Shown: positions 22,507-31,012, numbered from the stretch's first letter. The stretch: DNA of 37,514 nucleotides from Microvirga soli (GCF_016734765.1 NZ_JAERQE010000043.1:1-37514); one strand, 5' to 3'. Numbers and translations are program-made. The notes: a model not told the origin generated them from the sequence alone.

Positions 22507-23547
22507 ATGCAAGACTTCCGGTTCGGCTTCTGCTGCAAGTACATTCCCGAGGACGGTTTGGCGCAAACCGCCCGGGCCATGAACACGTCAACAGTGACGA
22601 TGACTTATCTGGGTCGTCTCGAGCCGAAAGCTGCCTACGACAAGCTCGTGTCCGTTGTCACGCACAACCTGGAAGCCTTCCGGCTCCAGATCGAGCACGT
22701 GGCCGCAAGGCCGAGGCTGGAACGTCTTCACCGTCTGTCCAGCGATCTGCTCCCCGGCTACACCCATCCAAGCTGCCAGGAGTTTTATCGCGATCCGGAT
22801 CTTCGCAACCTGATCGAAGCGAAGCTCGCGCAGGCAGGGCGCCTTGCTCGCGACAAGGATGTACGGCTGAGCATGCACCCTGGCCAGTTCTGCGTGATTG
22901 CTTCCGCCAATCCCTCAGCCGCCGCCAACGGCATTGCGGAATTCGAGTATCATGCCGAGGTCATGGCTCTTATGGGCTATGGTCAGGGATGGCATCCGCA
23001 CGGGGCACACATCAACATTCACGGCGGCGCTAAAGCCATGGGTGCTGAAGGGGTCCGGAGCGGCCTCGCGCACCTGTCACAGACGGCACGCAATCTGATC
23101 ACCATCGAGAATGACGAGGTGAGCTTCGGCCTCGACGATCTCCTGCCTCTCGTGGACTATGTGCCGCTCGTTCTCGATCTTCATCATCACTGGATCATGA
23201 GCCAGGGCGAGTACATCGAGCCCGATGATCCGCGCATTGCTCTAATCATCGCATCCTGGCGCGGTGTGAGGCCCGTGAGCCATGTGAGCGTGTCCCGTGA
23301 GGAGCTTCTCCCTGATTATGACATCCATAGCCTTCCGGACTTCAAGGCGCTCATTGCATCGGGGATCAAGCCGAAGGATCTGCGGGGCCACTCAGACCTG
23401 ATGTGGAACGAGGCCATCAACGACTTGGTGATGCGCCACCTCTCCTGGTCCGATTTCGAGATCGAGGCAAAGCTGAAGAACATCGCCACCGAGGGTCTGG
23501 CGCATCATGTGGAGAGACGGAACTTCAGCCTTCAAGCAACAGGATAA
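22507..23547 (+). CDS. uvsE: UV damage endonuclease (UvdE/UvsE)
   Basis: This is a 346-residue UVDE-family (PF03851) endonuclease, a TIM-barrel metal enzyme that nicks 5' of UV photoproducts and starts alternative excision repair. Seen are FGFCCKYIP at the start, LSMHPGQFCVIAS near residues 120-132, GAHINIHGGAK near 166-176, LITIENDEV near 200-208, and LVLDLHHHWIM near 223-234, which hold the His, Glu and Asp metal ligands. ATG 22507 is preferred; GTG 22492 would add five residues. Position behind a receiver gene with an EcfG-like promoter suggests stress induction. Confidence 0.93.
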   Translation: MQDFRFGFCCKYIPEDGLAQTARAMNTSTVTMTYLGRLEPKAAYDKLVSVVTHNLEAFRLQIEHVAARPRLERLHRLSSDLLPGYTHPSCQEFYRDPDLRNLIEAKLAQAGRLARDKDVRLSMHPGQFCVIASANPSAAANGIAEFEYHAEVMALMGYGQGWHPHGAHINIHGGAKAMGAEGVRSGLAHLSQTARNLITIENDEVSFGLDDLLPLVDYVPLVLDLHHHWIMSQGEYIEPDDPRIALIIASWRGVRPVSHVSVSREELLPDYDIHSLPDFKALIASGIKPKDLRGHSDLMWNEAINDLVMRHLSWSDFEIEAKLKNIATEGLAHHVERRNFSLQATG

Positions 23548-23572
23548 AGTTTCATTAACGGCTGGAACCGGC

Positions 23573-23597
23573 GGAACCAACTCAACCAACGGTCGTT
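23573..23597 (+). promoter_or_regulatory. EcfG-type promoter for receiver gene 2
   Basis: GGAAC (23573-23577), 17 bases, GTT (23595-23597) with C before GTT, a full consensus match 31 bp before the gene. A second GGAAC at 23564 lacks a partner. Confidence 0.75.
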
Positions 23598-23627
23598 GTT
23601 GGGTATTGTATTGCGAGTCACGAAGTG

Positions 23628-24080
23628 ATGTTGCCTGCTCATTCCACAGTTCTTTTGGTTGAAGACGAGCCTCTGATCCGTCTTTTCCTGTCCGAGCTTC
23701 TCGAAGAGAATGGCTTCAGGGTTGTCGAGGCCGCCAATGGCGCCGAGGCTCTGGTGCTGATGGAGGCGGGGCTGCGGGTCGATGTGCTTCTCACCGATGT
23801 AGATATGCCGACCGGCTGCAGCGGGTTTGAGCTGGCTCATCGGGTGCAAGAGCTCTGGCCCGGCACCGAACTTCTGATCATGTCAGGGCGTCAATGGCCC
23901 TCGGTGGGAGATCTTCCGCCCGGAGCAGCCTTCCTGGCGAAACCATGCCCGAACGAGATCATCGTCTCCCATGTGGTTTCCGCAGCGGAGCGCAGGAAGC
24001 GCCTGTTCTATGTTGCTGAAACCACACGGCAGCCCACGGAGCGAGATTCCAACATCCTGCCCTTTCCGAAAACAGCCTAA
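23628..24080 (+). CDS. Single-domain response regulator (receiver only), copy 2
   Basis: This 150-residue protein is a CheY-like receiver: VLLVEDEPLIRLFLSELLEE with Asp13, phospho-acceptor Asp57 in LLTDVDMP, Ser in LIMSGRQWP, and Lys in FLAKPCP. A tail of about 30 residues rich in Arg, Thr and Pro follows without a known output domain. ATG 23628 is used; an adjacent GTG at 23625 is the alternative. It is not similar enough to copy 1 to be a recent duplicate. Its promoter-like site marks it as a probable stress regulon member. Confidence 0.88.
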   Translation: MLPAHSTVLLVEDEPLIRLFLSELLEENGFRVVEAANGAEALVLMEAGLRVDVLLTDVDMPTGCSGFELAHRVQELWPGTELLIMSGRQWPSVGDLPPGAAFLAKPCPNEIIVSHVVSAAERRKRLFYVAETTRQPTERDSNILPFPKTA

Positions 24081-24264
24081 ATTCCTGAACTCGATCTTGC
24101 TGACGGCGTTGAGCGGACATAAGCTCTGCCGGAATTGACCTTCATCAGGGGGCCGGAGGCTGTAAACGCTCTTCGGAATGTCCGACCGAAGGTTGGTCAA
24201 TATGCTTTTCGAGCCAAACTTGAGGCTGTCGACGAGCTTCCCCATTCCATTCCCGGAGGATTAC

Positions 24265-24588
24265 ATGGCCACCAAGACGACTGACGGAAAAGCCGGCGCG
24301 AAGAAGGCTGCAGACAAGCCTGCTGCCAAGAAGGCTGCCGGTTCCAAGCCCAACGCTCTTCAGCAGCCCCTGCAGCCGTCCAAGGAACTGGCCGTGATCG
24401 TGGGCTCGAACCCGCTGCCGCGCGGCGAGGTTGTGAGCAAGATGTGGGAGTACATCAAGAAGAACAACCTGCAGAACCCCGAGAACAAGCGCGAGATCCT
24501 GGCTGACGACAAGCTTCAGCCGATCTTCGGCAAGCCGAAGGTGACGATGTTCGAGATGAACAAGCACCTCGCCCAGCACCTGAAATAA
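24265..24588 (+). CDS. SWIB/MDM2 domain protein
   Basis: This is a 107-residue protein. The N-terminus is Lys/Ala-rich (about residues 1-30), as in histone-like tails. The SWIB domain follows: ELAVIVGSNPLPRGEVVSKMW, then IKKNNLQNPENKREI and ending FEMNKHLAQHLK. Bacterial SWIB proteins are best known from Chlamydia, Hyphomicrobiales and Myxococcota and are thought to bind DNA or chromatin proteins. ATG 24265 has GGAGG ahead of it. The 184-bp gap upstream carries only a weak EcfG-like site (TGAAC-N17-GTT at 24086-24110). Confidence 0.92.
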   Translation: MATKTTDGKAGAKKAADKPAAKKAAGSKPNALQQPLQPSKELAVIVGSNPLPRGEVVSKMWEYIKKNNLQNPENKREILADDKLQPIFGKPKVTMFEMNKHLAQHLK

Positions 24589-24609
24589 GCGAATTCCGCT
24601 TCAGGCTGA

Positions 24610-25224
24610 TCAGGAATCCTGCCGCCATTGATCGAGCGGCAGGATTTCCGGCCTCTGACCCGGGGCCTTCCTCCACGGGTCCACGGCCCACTCCGCCCCT
24701 GTGCGCTTTTCGGCGATCACCGCCGTGAAATGCGGGTAGCGGCCATCAAGGAAGAACCCCCGCGACTCCGGATGCTCCACCACATGATAGGTAAGGAGCC
24801 CGCGCTCCTGCAGAACCAGGAGCAGGCTGGTCGTATTTGCGGTTTCATCCAGACAATCCATCTGCCCGTGAACGCCCGACATCTGGGGCGGCGATCCCGG
24901 TACGTCCGGCCTCCCGCCTAAGGACGCGGCCAGATAGGCGGTGTAGGACCTGATCACCTCGGTCAGGGCTTGCCGCTCGGCAGCCGCTGAACCCTGCGCC
25001 GATCTCAGGATCCCGCTCGCCCGGTTCAGCAACCCCCCGTCGACCGAGAGAGCCAACCGCCGGGTGCATCCATACCCGTGACAGGCGATGATGCGGGCTC
25101 CCGCCGGTTCGACGTAGCCTCGCTCCGTGTACCATCCCTGAGCCGCCCGAGGTCCGGCGATGGCCGGAGCGCTCAGGGACAGGGGTGTCAGAACCGTCGA
25201 AAGGAGCAGTAGCGTCAGTCTCAC
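24610..25224 (-). CDS. Secreted protein, possible transglutaminase-like Cys-His-Asp fold
   Basis: This 204-residue protein has a signal peptide (about residues 1-23, cleavage after AIA-G). Conserved-looking motifs are ACHGYGC near 47-53, QMDCLDETANTTSLL near 121-135 with Cys124, YPHFTAVI with His165, and WAVDPW with Asp182. Spacing of about 41 and 17 residues between Cys, His and Asp fits a transglutaminase or papain-like triad. I know similar 'hypothetical' proteins in alphaproteobacteria but no proven function. ATG 25224 is the natural start before the signal peptide. It converges with the SWIB gene. Confidence 0.7.
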   Translation of the reverse strand: MRLTLLLLSTVLTPLSLSAPAIAGPRAAQGWYTERGYVEPAGARIIACHGYGCTRRLALSVDGGLLNRASGILRSAQGSAAAERQALTEVIRSYTAYLAASLGGRPDVPGSPPQMSGVHGQMDCLDETANTTSLLLVLQERGLLTYHVVEHPESRGFFLDGRYPHFTAVIAEKRTGAEWAVDPWRKAPGQRPEILPLDQWRQDS

Positions 25225-25337
25225 GATGGGGGTACCTATCGGCTTCGCTTGCAGGGCTCTTGGCGATATAGGTCAAGCAGCCCGGCTGCCTATAGGTTAA
25301 GCTTGGTTGAGTTGAGCTACGACTTTCGAGGTTTTTT

Positions 25338-26201
25338 ATGTCCCGCATCGTCTTCCTGAACGGTTCCTTCCTGCCGATCGAAGAGGCCAAGGTGCCTTTT
25401 ATGGATCGAGGCTTTCTGTTCGGGGACGGGGTCTATGAAGGGATCGGCGTGCTCGACGGTCAGTTGATCGACAACGAGGCGCATCTTGAGCGTCTGGAGC
25501 GCTCCCTTGCCGAGGTGCGCATCCGCAATCCCTATTCGCGCGCCGAGTGGACCTCCCTGCAGCAGGAGATCGTCCGTCGCAACGGCATGGCGGAAGGGTT
25601 TATCTATTTCCAGGTCACCCGCGGCGTGGCCGAGCGCGACTTCTTCTTCCCCGAGAACGCCGAGCCCAGCGTGGCCATGTTCACCCAGGCCAAGTCCATC
25701 GCCGACGCCCCGGCAGCCCGGACCGGCATCGCGGTGGTAACCGTGCCGGACCAGCGCTGGGCGCGACGCGACATCAAGTCGATCAACCTGCTCGCCCAGG
25801 TGCTGGCCAAGCAGGCGGCCAAGGAGGCGGGCGCCCAGGAGGCCTGGCTGGTGGAGGACGGCTACGTGACCGAGGGCGGCTCGTCGAGTGGCTTCATCGT
25901 CACGAAGCAGGGCAGCATCGTCGTGCGCCCTCTCTCGAACGCCATTCTGCCCGGCATTACCCGCAAGTCCCTGCTGCGGCTCTCGGAAGAGGCCGGCATC
26001 CCGCTCGAAGAGCGTCGGTTTACGGTCGAGGAGGCTTACGATGCCGCCGAGGCCTTCCTCACCAGCGCGTCGAACTTCGTCCTGCCCATCGTGTCGATTG
26101 ACGGACGTCCCGTGGCCGATGGAAAGCCCGGTCCCATCACGAAGCGGCTGCGTGAATTGTACCTGTCCATGGCCCGCGTCCCGGCCCTGGCCGCCGAATA
26201 G
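25338..26201 (+). CDS. dat: D-amino-acid aminotransferase (PLP fold IV)
   Basis: This 287-residue class IV aminotransferase swaps amino groups between D-amino acids and 2-oxo acids, using pyridoxal phosphate. The N-terminus has FMDRGFLFGDGVYEGIGV near residues 21-38. The PLP-binding Lys147 is in RRDIKSINLL, Glu179 in YVTEGGSSSGF, and the phosphate-binding TSASN region is near 251. The family also includes branched-chain aminotransferases and ADC lyase; the RDIKSINLL and length favour Dat. The start has GAGG seven bases before it. It may supply D-glutamate or D-alanine. Confidence 0.88.
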   Translation: MSRIVFLNGSFLPIEEAKVPFMDRGFLFGDGVYEGIGVLDGQLIDNEAHLERLERSLAEVRIRNPYSRAEWTSLQQEIVRRNGMAEGFIYFQVTRGVAERDFFFPENAEPSVAMFTQAKSIADAPAARTGIAVVTVPDQRWARRDIKSINLLAQVLAKQAAKEAGAQEAWLVEDGYVTEGGSSSGFIVTKQGSIVVRPLSNAILPGITRKSLLRLSEEAGIPLEERRFTVEEAYDAAEAFLTSASNFVLPIVSIDGRPVADGKPGPITKRLRELYLSMARVPALAAE

Positions 26202-26208
26202 CTTTGCC

Positions 26209-26233
26209 GGAACCCGCCATCGGGTCGCTCGTT
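26209..26233 (+). promoter_or_regulatory. EcfG-type promoter for the Pro-rich secreted protein
   Basis: GGAAC (26209-26213), 17 bases, GTT (26231-26233) with C before GTT, full consensus. It starts 7 bp after the dat stop and 22 bp before the next ATG. Confidence 0.75.
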
Positions 26234-26254
26234 GCCTTTCCAAAGGAGCGACCC

Positions 26255-26596
26255 ATGAAGCGTGTGCTGATCCTATCGACGATTCTGGCCGGCTGCCTCG
26301 GAACGGCGGCGCTCGCGCAGAACCCTGGGGTGCTGAATCAGCAGGCCCCGAATATGCCGGCGCCGAGCCAGATGCCGGCCGAGAAGGTGGAGCCCGACAG
26401 CAACCTCTCCGGCACCAATGGTCCCTCGTCGACAGGCTCGACCAAAACATTGAGCGATAAGCTTGAGCAGACCGACGGCGTGATCCGTCCGCCGGAAACC
26501 GCGACCCCCGACATCACGGTGCCGGCGCCCGTGCCCAATCCAGGCACCACTCCTGTCATACGCCCACCAGCGGGCCAGCAGGTCGATCCGAAATAA
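26255..26596 (+). CDS. Secreted Pro-rich low-complexity protein
   Basis: This is a 113-residue protein with a signal peptide (about residues 1-21, MKRVLILSTILAGCLGTAALA, then Gln). A Pro-, Thr- and Asn-rich disordered chain without domains follows, with the tail PVIRPPAGQQVDPK. ATG 26255 has AAGGAGC before it. An EcfG-like promoter and the export signal suggest an envelope stress factor. I recognise no family and cannot name a role. Confidence 0.75.
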   Translation: MKRVLILSTILAGCLGTAALAQNPGVLNQQAPNMPAPSQMPAEKVEPDSNLSGTNGPSSTGSTKTLSDKLEQTDGVIRPPETATPDITVPAPVPNPGTTPVIRPPAGQQVDPK

Positions 26597-26604
26597 AGGA
26601 ATTT

Positions 26605-27627
26605 TTAGGAGGCCGGGAGCTGCTTCCCGGCCGAGCGCCGCCGCTTGCCCTCGCGGGATCTGTTGTTCTCGCGAGGCTTGGCCTCAGGTGAACGCTCACT
26701 GCCGCTCTGCATGATCTGGGCGGCCACCTCGGAGATCTGGCGCCGCAGCTCATCGTTCTGGCCACCCGAGACTTCCATATTCGTAAGCCGCTCCTGAGCC
26801 TCATCGCGCTCCGCTTCGATCTCGCGGATGCGTTGCTCGAGGATCAAACCTCGCTCCTGCTCGGCGGCGATGCCTTTGGCGAGTTCCGCCAGGCGCAGGC
26901 GCTCGTCCGACAATTCGCTGTGCCGCTCGTTCAAAGCACGTTCGAAGTCGTTGCCTCGGGCAGTCTGGGTCATGAGACGGGTTTCCAGATCCGAGATGGT
27001 GATCCGCTTGGTGTCGAGATCGCTCAGGGCCGTTGTGAGCCGGCGCTCCATGTCGGCAAACTCCGTCTCCAGGCGGGCCAGCTTCTCCTCCGCATGAAGG
27101 AGTTCGGTCTTCGTCCTGGAGCGCTCGTGCTGGGTGAGTTCCAGCTCCATGCGGGTGTTGGACAGCTCGTTGAGAGTTGCCCGGTGGGCGTTCTCAAGGG
27201 CCGTGAGGGTTTCGCGGGTGCTCGCGAGAAATGTCTTGGTTTGCGCGAGATCTTCATCGGTCGCCGCCAGACGCGTCTGGGTGCTGGCGAGACTGACTTC
27301 GAGCTGGGCCACATTCTGGTCGCGCTGGGCCAGGGTGCTTTCGAGAGCCTCGATGCGGATCGCCCGCCGGCCCAGCTCCTCCATGCTCTCCCGCTTGTAG
27401 GCCAGCGCCTCTTCCGCCTTGCGCTCGATTCTCCGCTGAAGCACGGCGAATTCAGCGCGCAGGTGGTCCTTTTCCGCCGTCAGTTCTGAGATCGACATGG
27501 GAAAAAGCGCCTCGGCCCGGCGGCGGGCGAGACGCTCCGCGCGGGCGTTGACGGCTGGGATGATCAGAAGCGCGATTAGGGATGCTACGACGAACCCCAA
27601 CGCGAAAATCATGATTGTTTCGATCAC
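26605..27627 (-). CDS. Membrane-anchored coiled-coil protein
   Basis: This 340-residue protein has one N-terminal membrane helix (about residues 5-28, MIFALGFVVASLIALLIIP). About 270 residues of near-continuous coiled coil follow, rich in Glu, Arg, Leu and Ala with heptad spacing (ELTAEKDHLRAEFAVLQRRI onward). The C-terminus is basic (KRRRSAGKQ). Such proteins are common in Hyphomicrobiales and lack an assigned function; a scaffold at the inner membrane is plausible. The start is GTG 27627; ATG 27612 would remove five residues. It converges on the Pro-rich gene. Confidence 0.8.
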   Translation of the reverse strand: MIETIMIFALGFVVASLIALLIIPAVNARAERLARRRAEALFPMSISELTAEKDHLRAEFAVLQRRIERKAEEALAYKRESMEELGRRAIRIEALESTLAQRDQNVAQLEVSLASTQTRLAATDEDLAQTKTFLASTRETLTALENAHRATLNELSNTRMELELTQHERSRTKTELLHAEEKLARLETEFADMERRLTTALSDLDTKRITISDLETRLMTQTARGNDFERALNERHSELSDERLRLAELAKGIAAEQERGLILEQRIREIEAERDEAQERLTNMEVSGGQNDELRRQISEVAAQIMQSGSERSPEAKPRENNRSREGKRRRSAGKQLPAS

Positions 27628-27785
27628 GCGAACGCCAACTCCAAGGTGCTTGACCGGTAACGCTCAAGCACCTTGCCTTGTGCCTGCGCAGCTTTCTAGA
27701 ACAGTAATGCTCCAGACGGCCCGTTGTAGCGCATCCGAGGGCAGTTTCCACTGCCTCGGAGTTGGCACTCGCTCGCTTACGTAGC

Positions 27786-28388
27786 CTAGAAGGGGTTCCA
27801 GGTGGGCTCTGAGGTAAACTTCAGATAGCCGATATTGACGCCAAGGCGGGCTCCGACCCCGGCACGGATCGGCACCACGATCATCTCGTCCGCCGCCACG
27901 GCCGTCACGCCGAAGCCGCCGATGAAATAGGCCGAGCCGTCGACGCCGACGAAGCGCTTATAGAGCGCATCCGTGAAGGGCATGTTGTAGACCAGCATCA
28001 TGGTGCGGGCGCCATCGCCGCCCACGTCGAAGCCAAGCGAAGGGCCCTGCCAGAAGATGCGGCGATCCCCGGCGTTGCGGGTGAAGAGCTTGCCCTCGCC
28101 GTAGCGCAGGCCGCCGAAGAAGGCCCCGGAGGCTTCCTGCCCCAGGATATAGCCGTTGGGTTCGCCCCAGCGGCGGATCGCCTCCTGAAGGGCAAGGGCA
28201 ATGCCGCGGGAGGCCGAGCCGAAGAACTGATGGCCAGACTCGACCAATTCATCGGACCGGAAGGATTCCGGGCTGCCGGGATTGGCAGCATAGGCGCGCT
28301 GGACGGTTTGGGCCGATGCCTGCAGGGGCAGGGCGCTGATCAGGGCGGCAAATGCCGCAGCCGCAAGAAATGTGGACCGGGAGCGCAT
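27786..28388 (-). CDS. eipA: Envelope integrity protein EipA (DUF1134)
   Basis: This 200-residue periplasmic protein belongs to DUF1134 (PF06577), whose Brucella abortus member EipA keeps the cell envelope intact and is needed for virulence. A signal peptide covers about residues 1-26 (cleavage near ASA-Q). Family blocks are HQFFGSASRGIALALQEAI, FFGGLRYGEGKLFTR, WQGPSLGFDVGGDGA and the glycine-rich C-terminal half GVGARLGVNIGYLKFT. In Brucella, eipA is activated by the cell-cycle regulator CtrA. The 192-bp upstream gap shows no exact TTAA-N7-TTAA site that I could find. Confidence 0.88.
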   Translation of the reverse strand: MRSRSTFLAAAAFAALISALPLQASAQTVQRAYAANPGSPESFRSDELVESGHQFFGSASRGIALALQEAIRRWGEPNGYILGQEASGAFFGGLRYGEGKLFTRNAGDRRIFWQGPSLGFDVGGDGARTMMLVYNMPFTDALYKRFVGVDGSAYFIGGFGVTAVAADEMIVVPIRAGVGARLGVNIGYLKFTSEPTWNPF

Positions 28389-28580
28389 GGGCTATCTCCT
28401 CGCATGAGACAGGGGACAATCCGGCCGTCATGGGCCGAAAGGCTGCTATCGAGGCCCGAACCTTACGGTCATCAACCCTAACAATCTCTGTACGGAATGC
28501 CGTTGAACGGGCTCGCGGCTGTTCCGAGCCCGAATTAACCCGGCCCTTGGCAAGAGAATCAGCTGGAGAAAAGGGAAGGC

Positions 28581-29414
28581 TCAGGCGGCCGAGGCCGATA
28601 CAGGCAGATCCAGCCGAGGCGCCAAGGCCGCGTCGCCGATGGCCGCGAAGGGGCCGTTCCGATAGCCCTTGCTCTCATGGCCGTAGGTGAGGGGGGCTCC
28701 CCCCGGTCCGACCACGCTGCCGCCGGCGCAAGTGAGGATGTGGTCACCTGCCGCCGTGTCCCATTCCATGGTCGGGCCGCAGCGCACATAGACGTCGGCC
28801 TCGCCGGAGGCGATGAGGCAGAACTTCAGGGCCGAGGAGGTCATGCGTCTCGTGCCGATCGACAGGACCGACAGGCAGGCCTCCGTGGCGATGTCGCCGT
28901 GGCGGCGGCTCACCAAGGCCACGAGATCCTTCTCCGGCGCCGGGCGCACCTTCGCGTCTCGCCAGCTGAAATCGGTTCCCTGGCCATCGGGCAGGGCGCT
29001 CACCCGGGCACGCTCGCCGGCGATCCAGATCGACCCCATGGCCGGCGCGGACACCACGGCCGCCATGGGCCGGTCGCCCCGGATCAACGCGATGTTGACG
29101 CTGTACTCGCCCGTGCCGTGAATGAAGTCACCAGTGCCGTCGAGGGGATCGACCAGGAAGAAATAATCGTCCGTCTGGACCGTGCTGGAGGTTTCCTCCG
29201 CGATCACCGGAACGCCGTCCCAGGCCTCGTTCAGTCGCTGGATGATCAGCTCCTCGGCTGCGAGGTCGGCAGCCGTCGTGGGGGTTCCGTCGTCCTTGAT
29301 GCGCTTGTCCACCAGCGCGGTCTCCATGCCGCGCAGGACACGCCCTGCCTCTAAGGCGATGTGAGCCAACTTCAGGGCGATCTCGTCGGGGTTCTGTCCA
29401 TCGAAGCGCATCAT
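28581..29414 (-). CDS. cysQ: 3'(2'),5'-bisphosphate nucleotidase CysQ-like
   Basis: This is an inositol-monophosphatase-fold enzyme of 277 residues. It most likely dephosphorylates 3'-phosphoadenosine-5'-phosphate, a by-product of sulfate assimilation. Metal-site motifs are VIAEE near residues 70-75, DPLDGTGDFIHG near 88-99 and WDTAAGDHIL near 220-229. The inositol-phosphatase family shares these, so substrate choice is by similarity to CysQ. ATG 29414 (or 29411) is chosen; an upstream start near 29468 would add an unusual charged tail. It is divergent from chpT. Confidence 0.85.
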   Translation of the reverse strand: MMRFDGQNPDEIALKLAHIALEAGRVLRGMETALVDKRIKDDGTPTTAADLAAEELIIQRLNEAWDGVPVIAEETSSTVQTDDYFFLVDPLDGTGDFIHGTGEYSVNIALIRGDRPMAAVVSAPAMGSIWIAGERARVSALPDGQGTDFSWRDAKVRPAPEKDLVALVSRRHGDIATEACLSVLSIGTRRMTSSALKFCLIASGEADVYVRCGPTMEWDTAAGDHILTCAGGSVVGPGGAPLTYGHESKGYRNGPFAAIGDAALAPRLDLPVSASAA

Positions 29415-29586
29415 GGATTTGTGCCTGTTCCCGCGCGGGCTGTCGATGTCTTTTTGCCCGCTTTTCAAAGAACTCTGAGCCGGGTATCCCGGTTCACGTT
29501 CTCTTTCCTGTTTGGCTGTATTCGTGCCCGTCGAAGTTCCGATTTCATGAATGAACAGCTGACGTTACGCCGTCTCCGGAGCCCTC

Positions 29587-30228
29587 ATGGCCACGATTTC
29601 CCTCGATTCGCTCGATCTCGCCGCTCTCCTCTGCTCACGCGTCTGCCATGACGTGATCTCGCCGGTGGGTGCGATCGTCAACGGGCTCGAGGTGCTGGAG
29701 GACGACAGCGACGCCTCCATGCGCGACTTCGCGCTCGACCTGATTCAGAAGAGCGCCAGGCAGGCGTCTGCCCGCCTCCAGTTCGCCCGTCTCGCATTCG
29801 GGGCGGCTGGTTCCGCCGGCGCCTCGATCGACCTCGGCGATGCCGAGCAGGTGGCTCGCGGGCTCTTCCTCGACGACAAGATCAGCTTCTCGTGGTCGTC
29901 GCCCCGGCTCCTGTTCCCGAAGAACCGGGTGAAGCTGCTCCTCAACCTGGTGATGATCGCCACCACGGCCATCCCGCGGGGCGGCTCGATTGCCGTGACG
30001 GTCACGGGAGATGCCGAGAGCTGCGCCTTCACCATCGTGTCGAAGGGCCTGAACGCCCGCATTCCCGCCCATTCCGAGGCGCTCCTCGCCGGCGATTCGG
30101 AGACGGGCACTGTGGATGCCCACGGCATTCAGATCTTCTACGCCGGCATGGTGGCCCGCGCGTCGAACATGACCATCGCTTTCTCCATCGAGGGCGACGA
30201 GGTGACGATCAAGGCTGCCACGGCATAA
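29587..30228 (+). CDS. chpT: Histidine phosphotransferase ChpT
   Basis: ChpT relays phosphate from CckA to CtrA and CpdR in the cell-cycle phosphorelay. The 213-residue protein shows the phospho-acceptor His21 in RVCHDVISPVGAIVNGLEVL. A kinase-like ATPase fold that has lost ATP-binding residues follows, with PKNRVKLLLNLVMIATTAIP near 115-134. The length and the H-D motif match ChpT. It has GGAG before ATG 29587. The terminator at 30263 separates it from the converging ctrA; having both genes side by side is typical of Hyphomicrobiales. Confidence 0.93.
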   Translation: MATISLDSLDLAALLCSRVCHDVISPVGAIVNGLEVLEDDSDASMRDFALDLIQKSARQASARLQFARLAFGAAGSAGASIDLGDAEQVARGLFLDDKISFSWSSPRLLFPKNRVKLLLNLVMIATTAIPRGGSIAVTVTGDAESCAFTIVSKGLNARIPAHSEALLAGDSETGTVDAHGIQIFYAGMVARASNMTIAFSIEGDEVTIKAATA

Positions 30229-30262
30229 GGCTGCCGACGATCCTTTTCGAAACTCAAAAAAG

Positions 30263-30290
30263 AAAAGCCCGGCTGAATGCCGGGCTTTTT
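30263..30290. terminator. Bidirectional terminator between chpT and ctrA
   Basis: An 11-bp perfect stem (30263-30273 with 30279-30289) with a five-base loop, A-run on the left and T-run on the right. It serves both converging genes. Confidence 0.9.
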
Positions 30291-30310
30291 CGTATCGATG
30301 GAGCTTCGCG

Positions 30311-31012
30311 TCAGATCGCTATCCGCTCTTCGGCCTCGGTCGGCTCGCGCAGCACGTAGCCGCGGCCCCAGACGGTCTCGATGTAGTTGCGGCCCTGCGA
30401 AGCATTGGCGAGCTTCTTGCGGAGCTTGCAGATGAAGACGTCGATGATCTTCAGCTCCGGCTCGTCCATGCCGCCATAGAGGTGGTTAAGGAACATCTCC
30501 TTGGTCAGGGTCGTGCCCTTACGCAGGGAGAGAAGCTCCAGCATCTGGTATTCCTTGCCAGTGAGGTGTACGCGGGCGCCGCCGACTTCGACCGTCTTGG
30601 TGTCGAGGTTGACGATCAGGTCCCCGGTGGTGATCACCGACTGGGCGTGACCCTTCGAGCGGCGCACGATCGCATGGATGCGGGCCACCATCTCGTCCTT
30701 GTGGAACGGCTTGGTGAGATAATCGTCGGCGCCGAAGCCGAGACCCTTCACCTTGTCCTCGATGCCGGCCATGCCGGAGAGGATCAGGATCGGCGTCTTC
30801 ACCTTCGCGACGCGGAGGGTCCGCAGAACCTCGTATCCCGACATGTCGGGCAGGTTCAGGTCGAGAAGGATGATGTCGTAATCGTAGAGTTTGCCGAGGT
30901 CGATGCCCTCTTCTCCGAGATCCGTCGTGTAGATATTAAAGTTCTCGGACTTCAGCATCAGTTCGATGCTTTGCGCTGTCGCGCTGTCGTCTTCGATCAG
31001 AAGTACGCGCAT
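30311..31012 (-). CDS. ctrA: Cell-cycle master regulator CtrA
   Basis: CtrA is the OmpR-type response regulator that controls DNA replication start, division and flagella in alphaproteobacteria. The 233-residue protein begins MRVLLIEDDSATAQSIELML. Phospho-acceptor Asp51 is in ILLDLNLPDMSGYEVL and Lys is in YLTKPFHKDEM. The winged helix holds LTGKEYQMLELLSLRKG and IDVFICKLRKKL, nearly invariant in CtrA orthologues. ATG 31012 is the right start; a TTG six bases earlier is unlikely. The C-terminus ends ERIAI. Its upstream region contains GANTC sites and CtrA-like half sites. Confidence 0.97.
   Translation of the reverse strand: MRVLLIEDDSATAQSIELMLKSENFNIYTTDLGEEGIDLGKLYDYDIILLDLNLPDMSGYEVLRTLRVAKVKTPILILSGMAGIEDKVKGLGFGADDYLTKPFHKDEMVARIHAIVRRSKGHAQSVITTGDLIVNLDTKTVEVGGARVHLTGKEYQMLELLSLRKGTTLTKEMFLNHLYGGMDEPELKIIDVFICKLRKKLANASQGRNYIETVWGRGYVLREPTEAEERIAI

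Noticed and set aside
24086..24110. EcfG-like site before the SWIB gene (TGAAC-N17-GTT)
   Set aside because: One mismatch in the key GGAAC box and 155 bp from the start; too weak to call.
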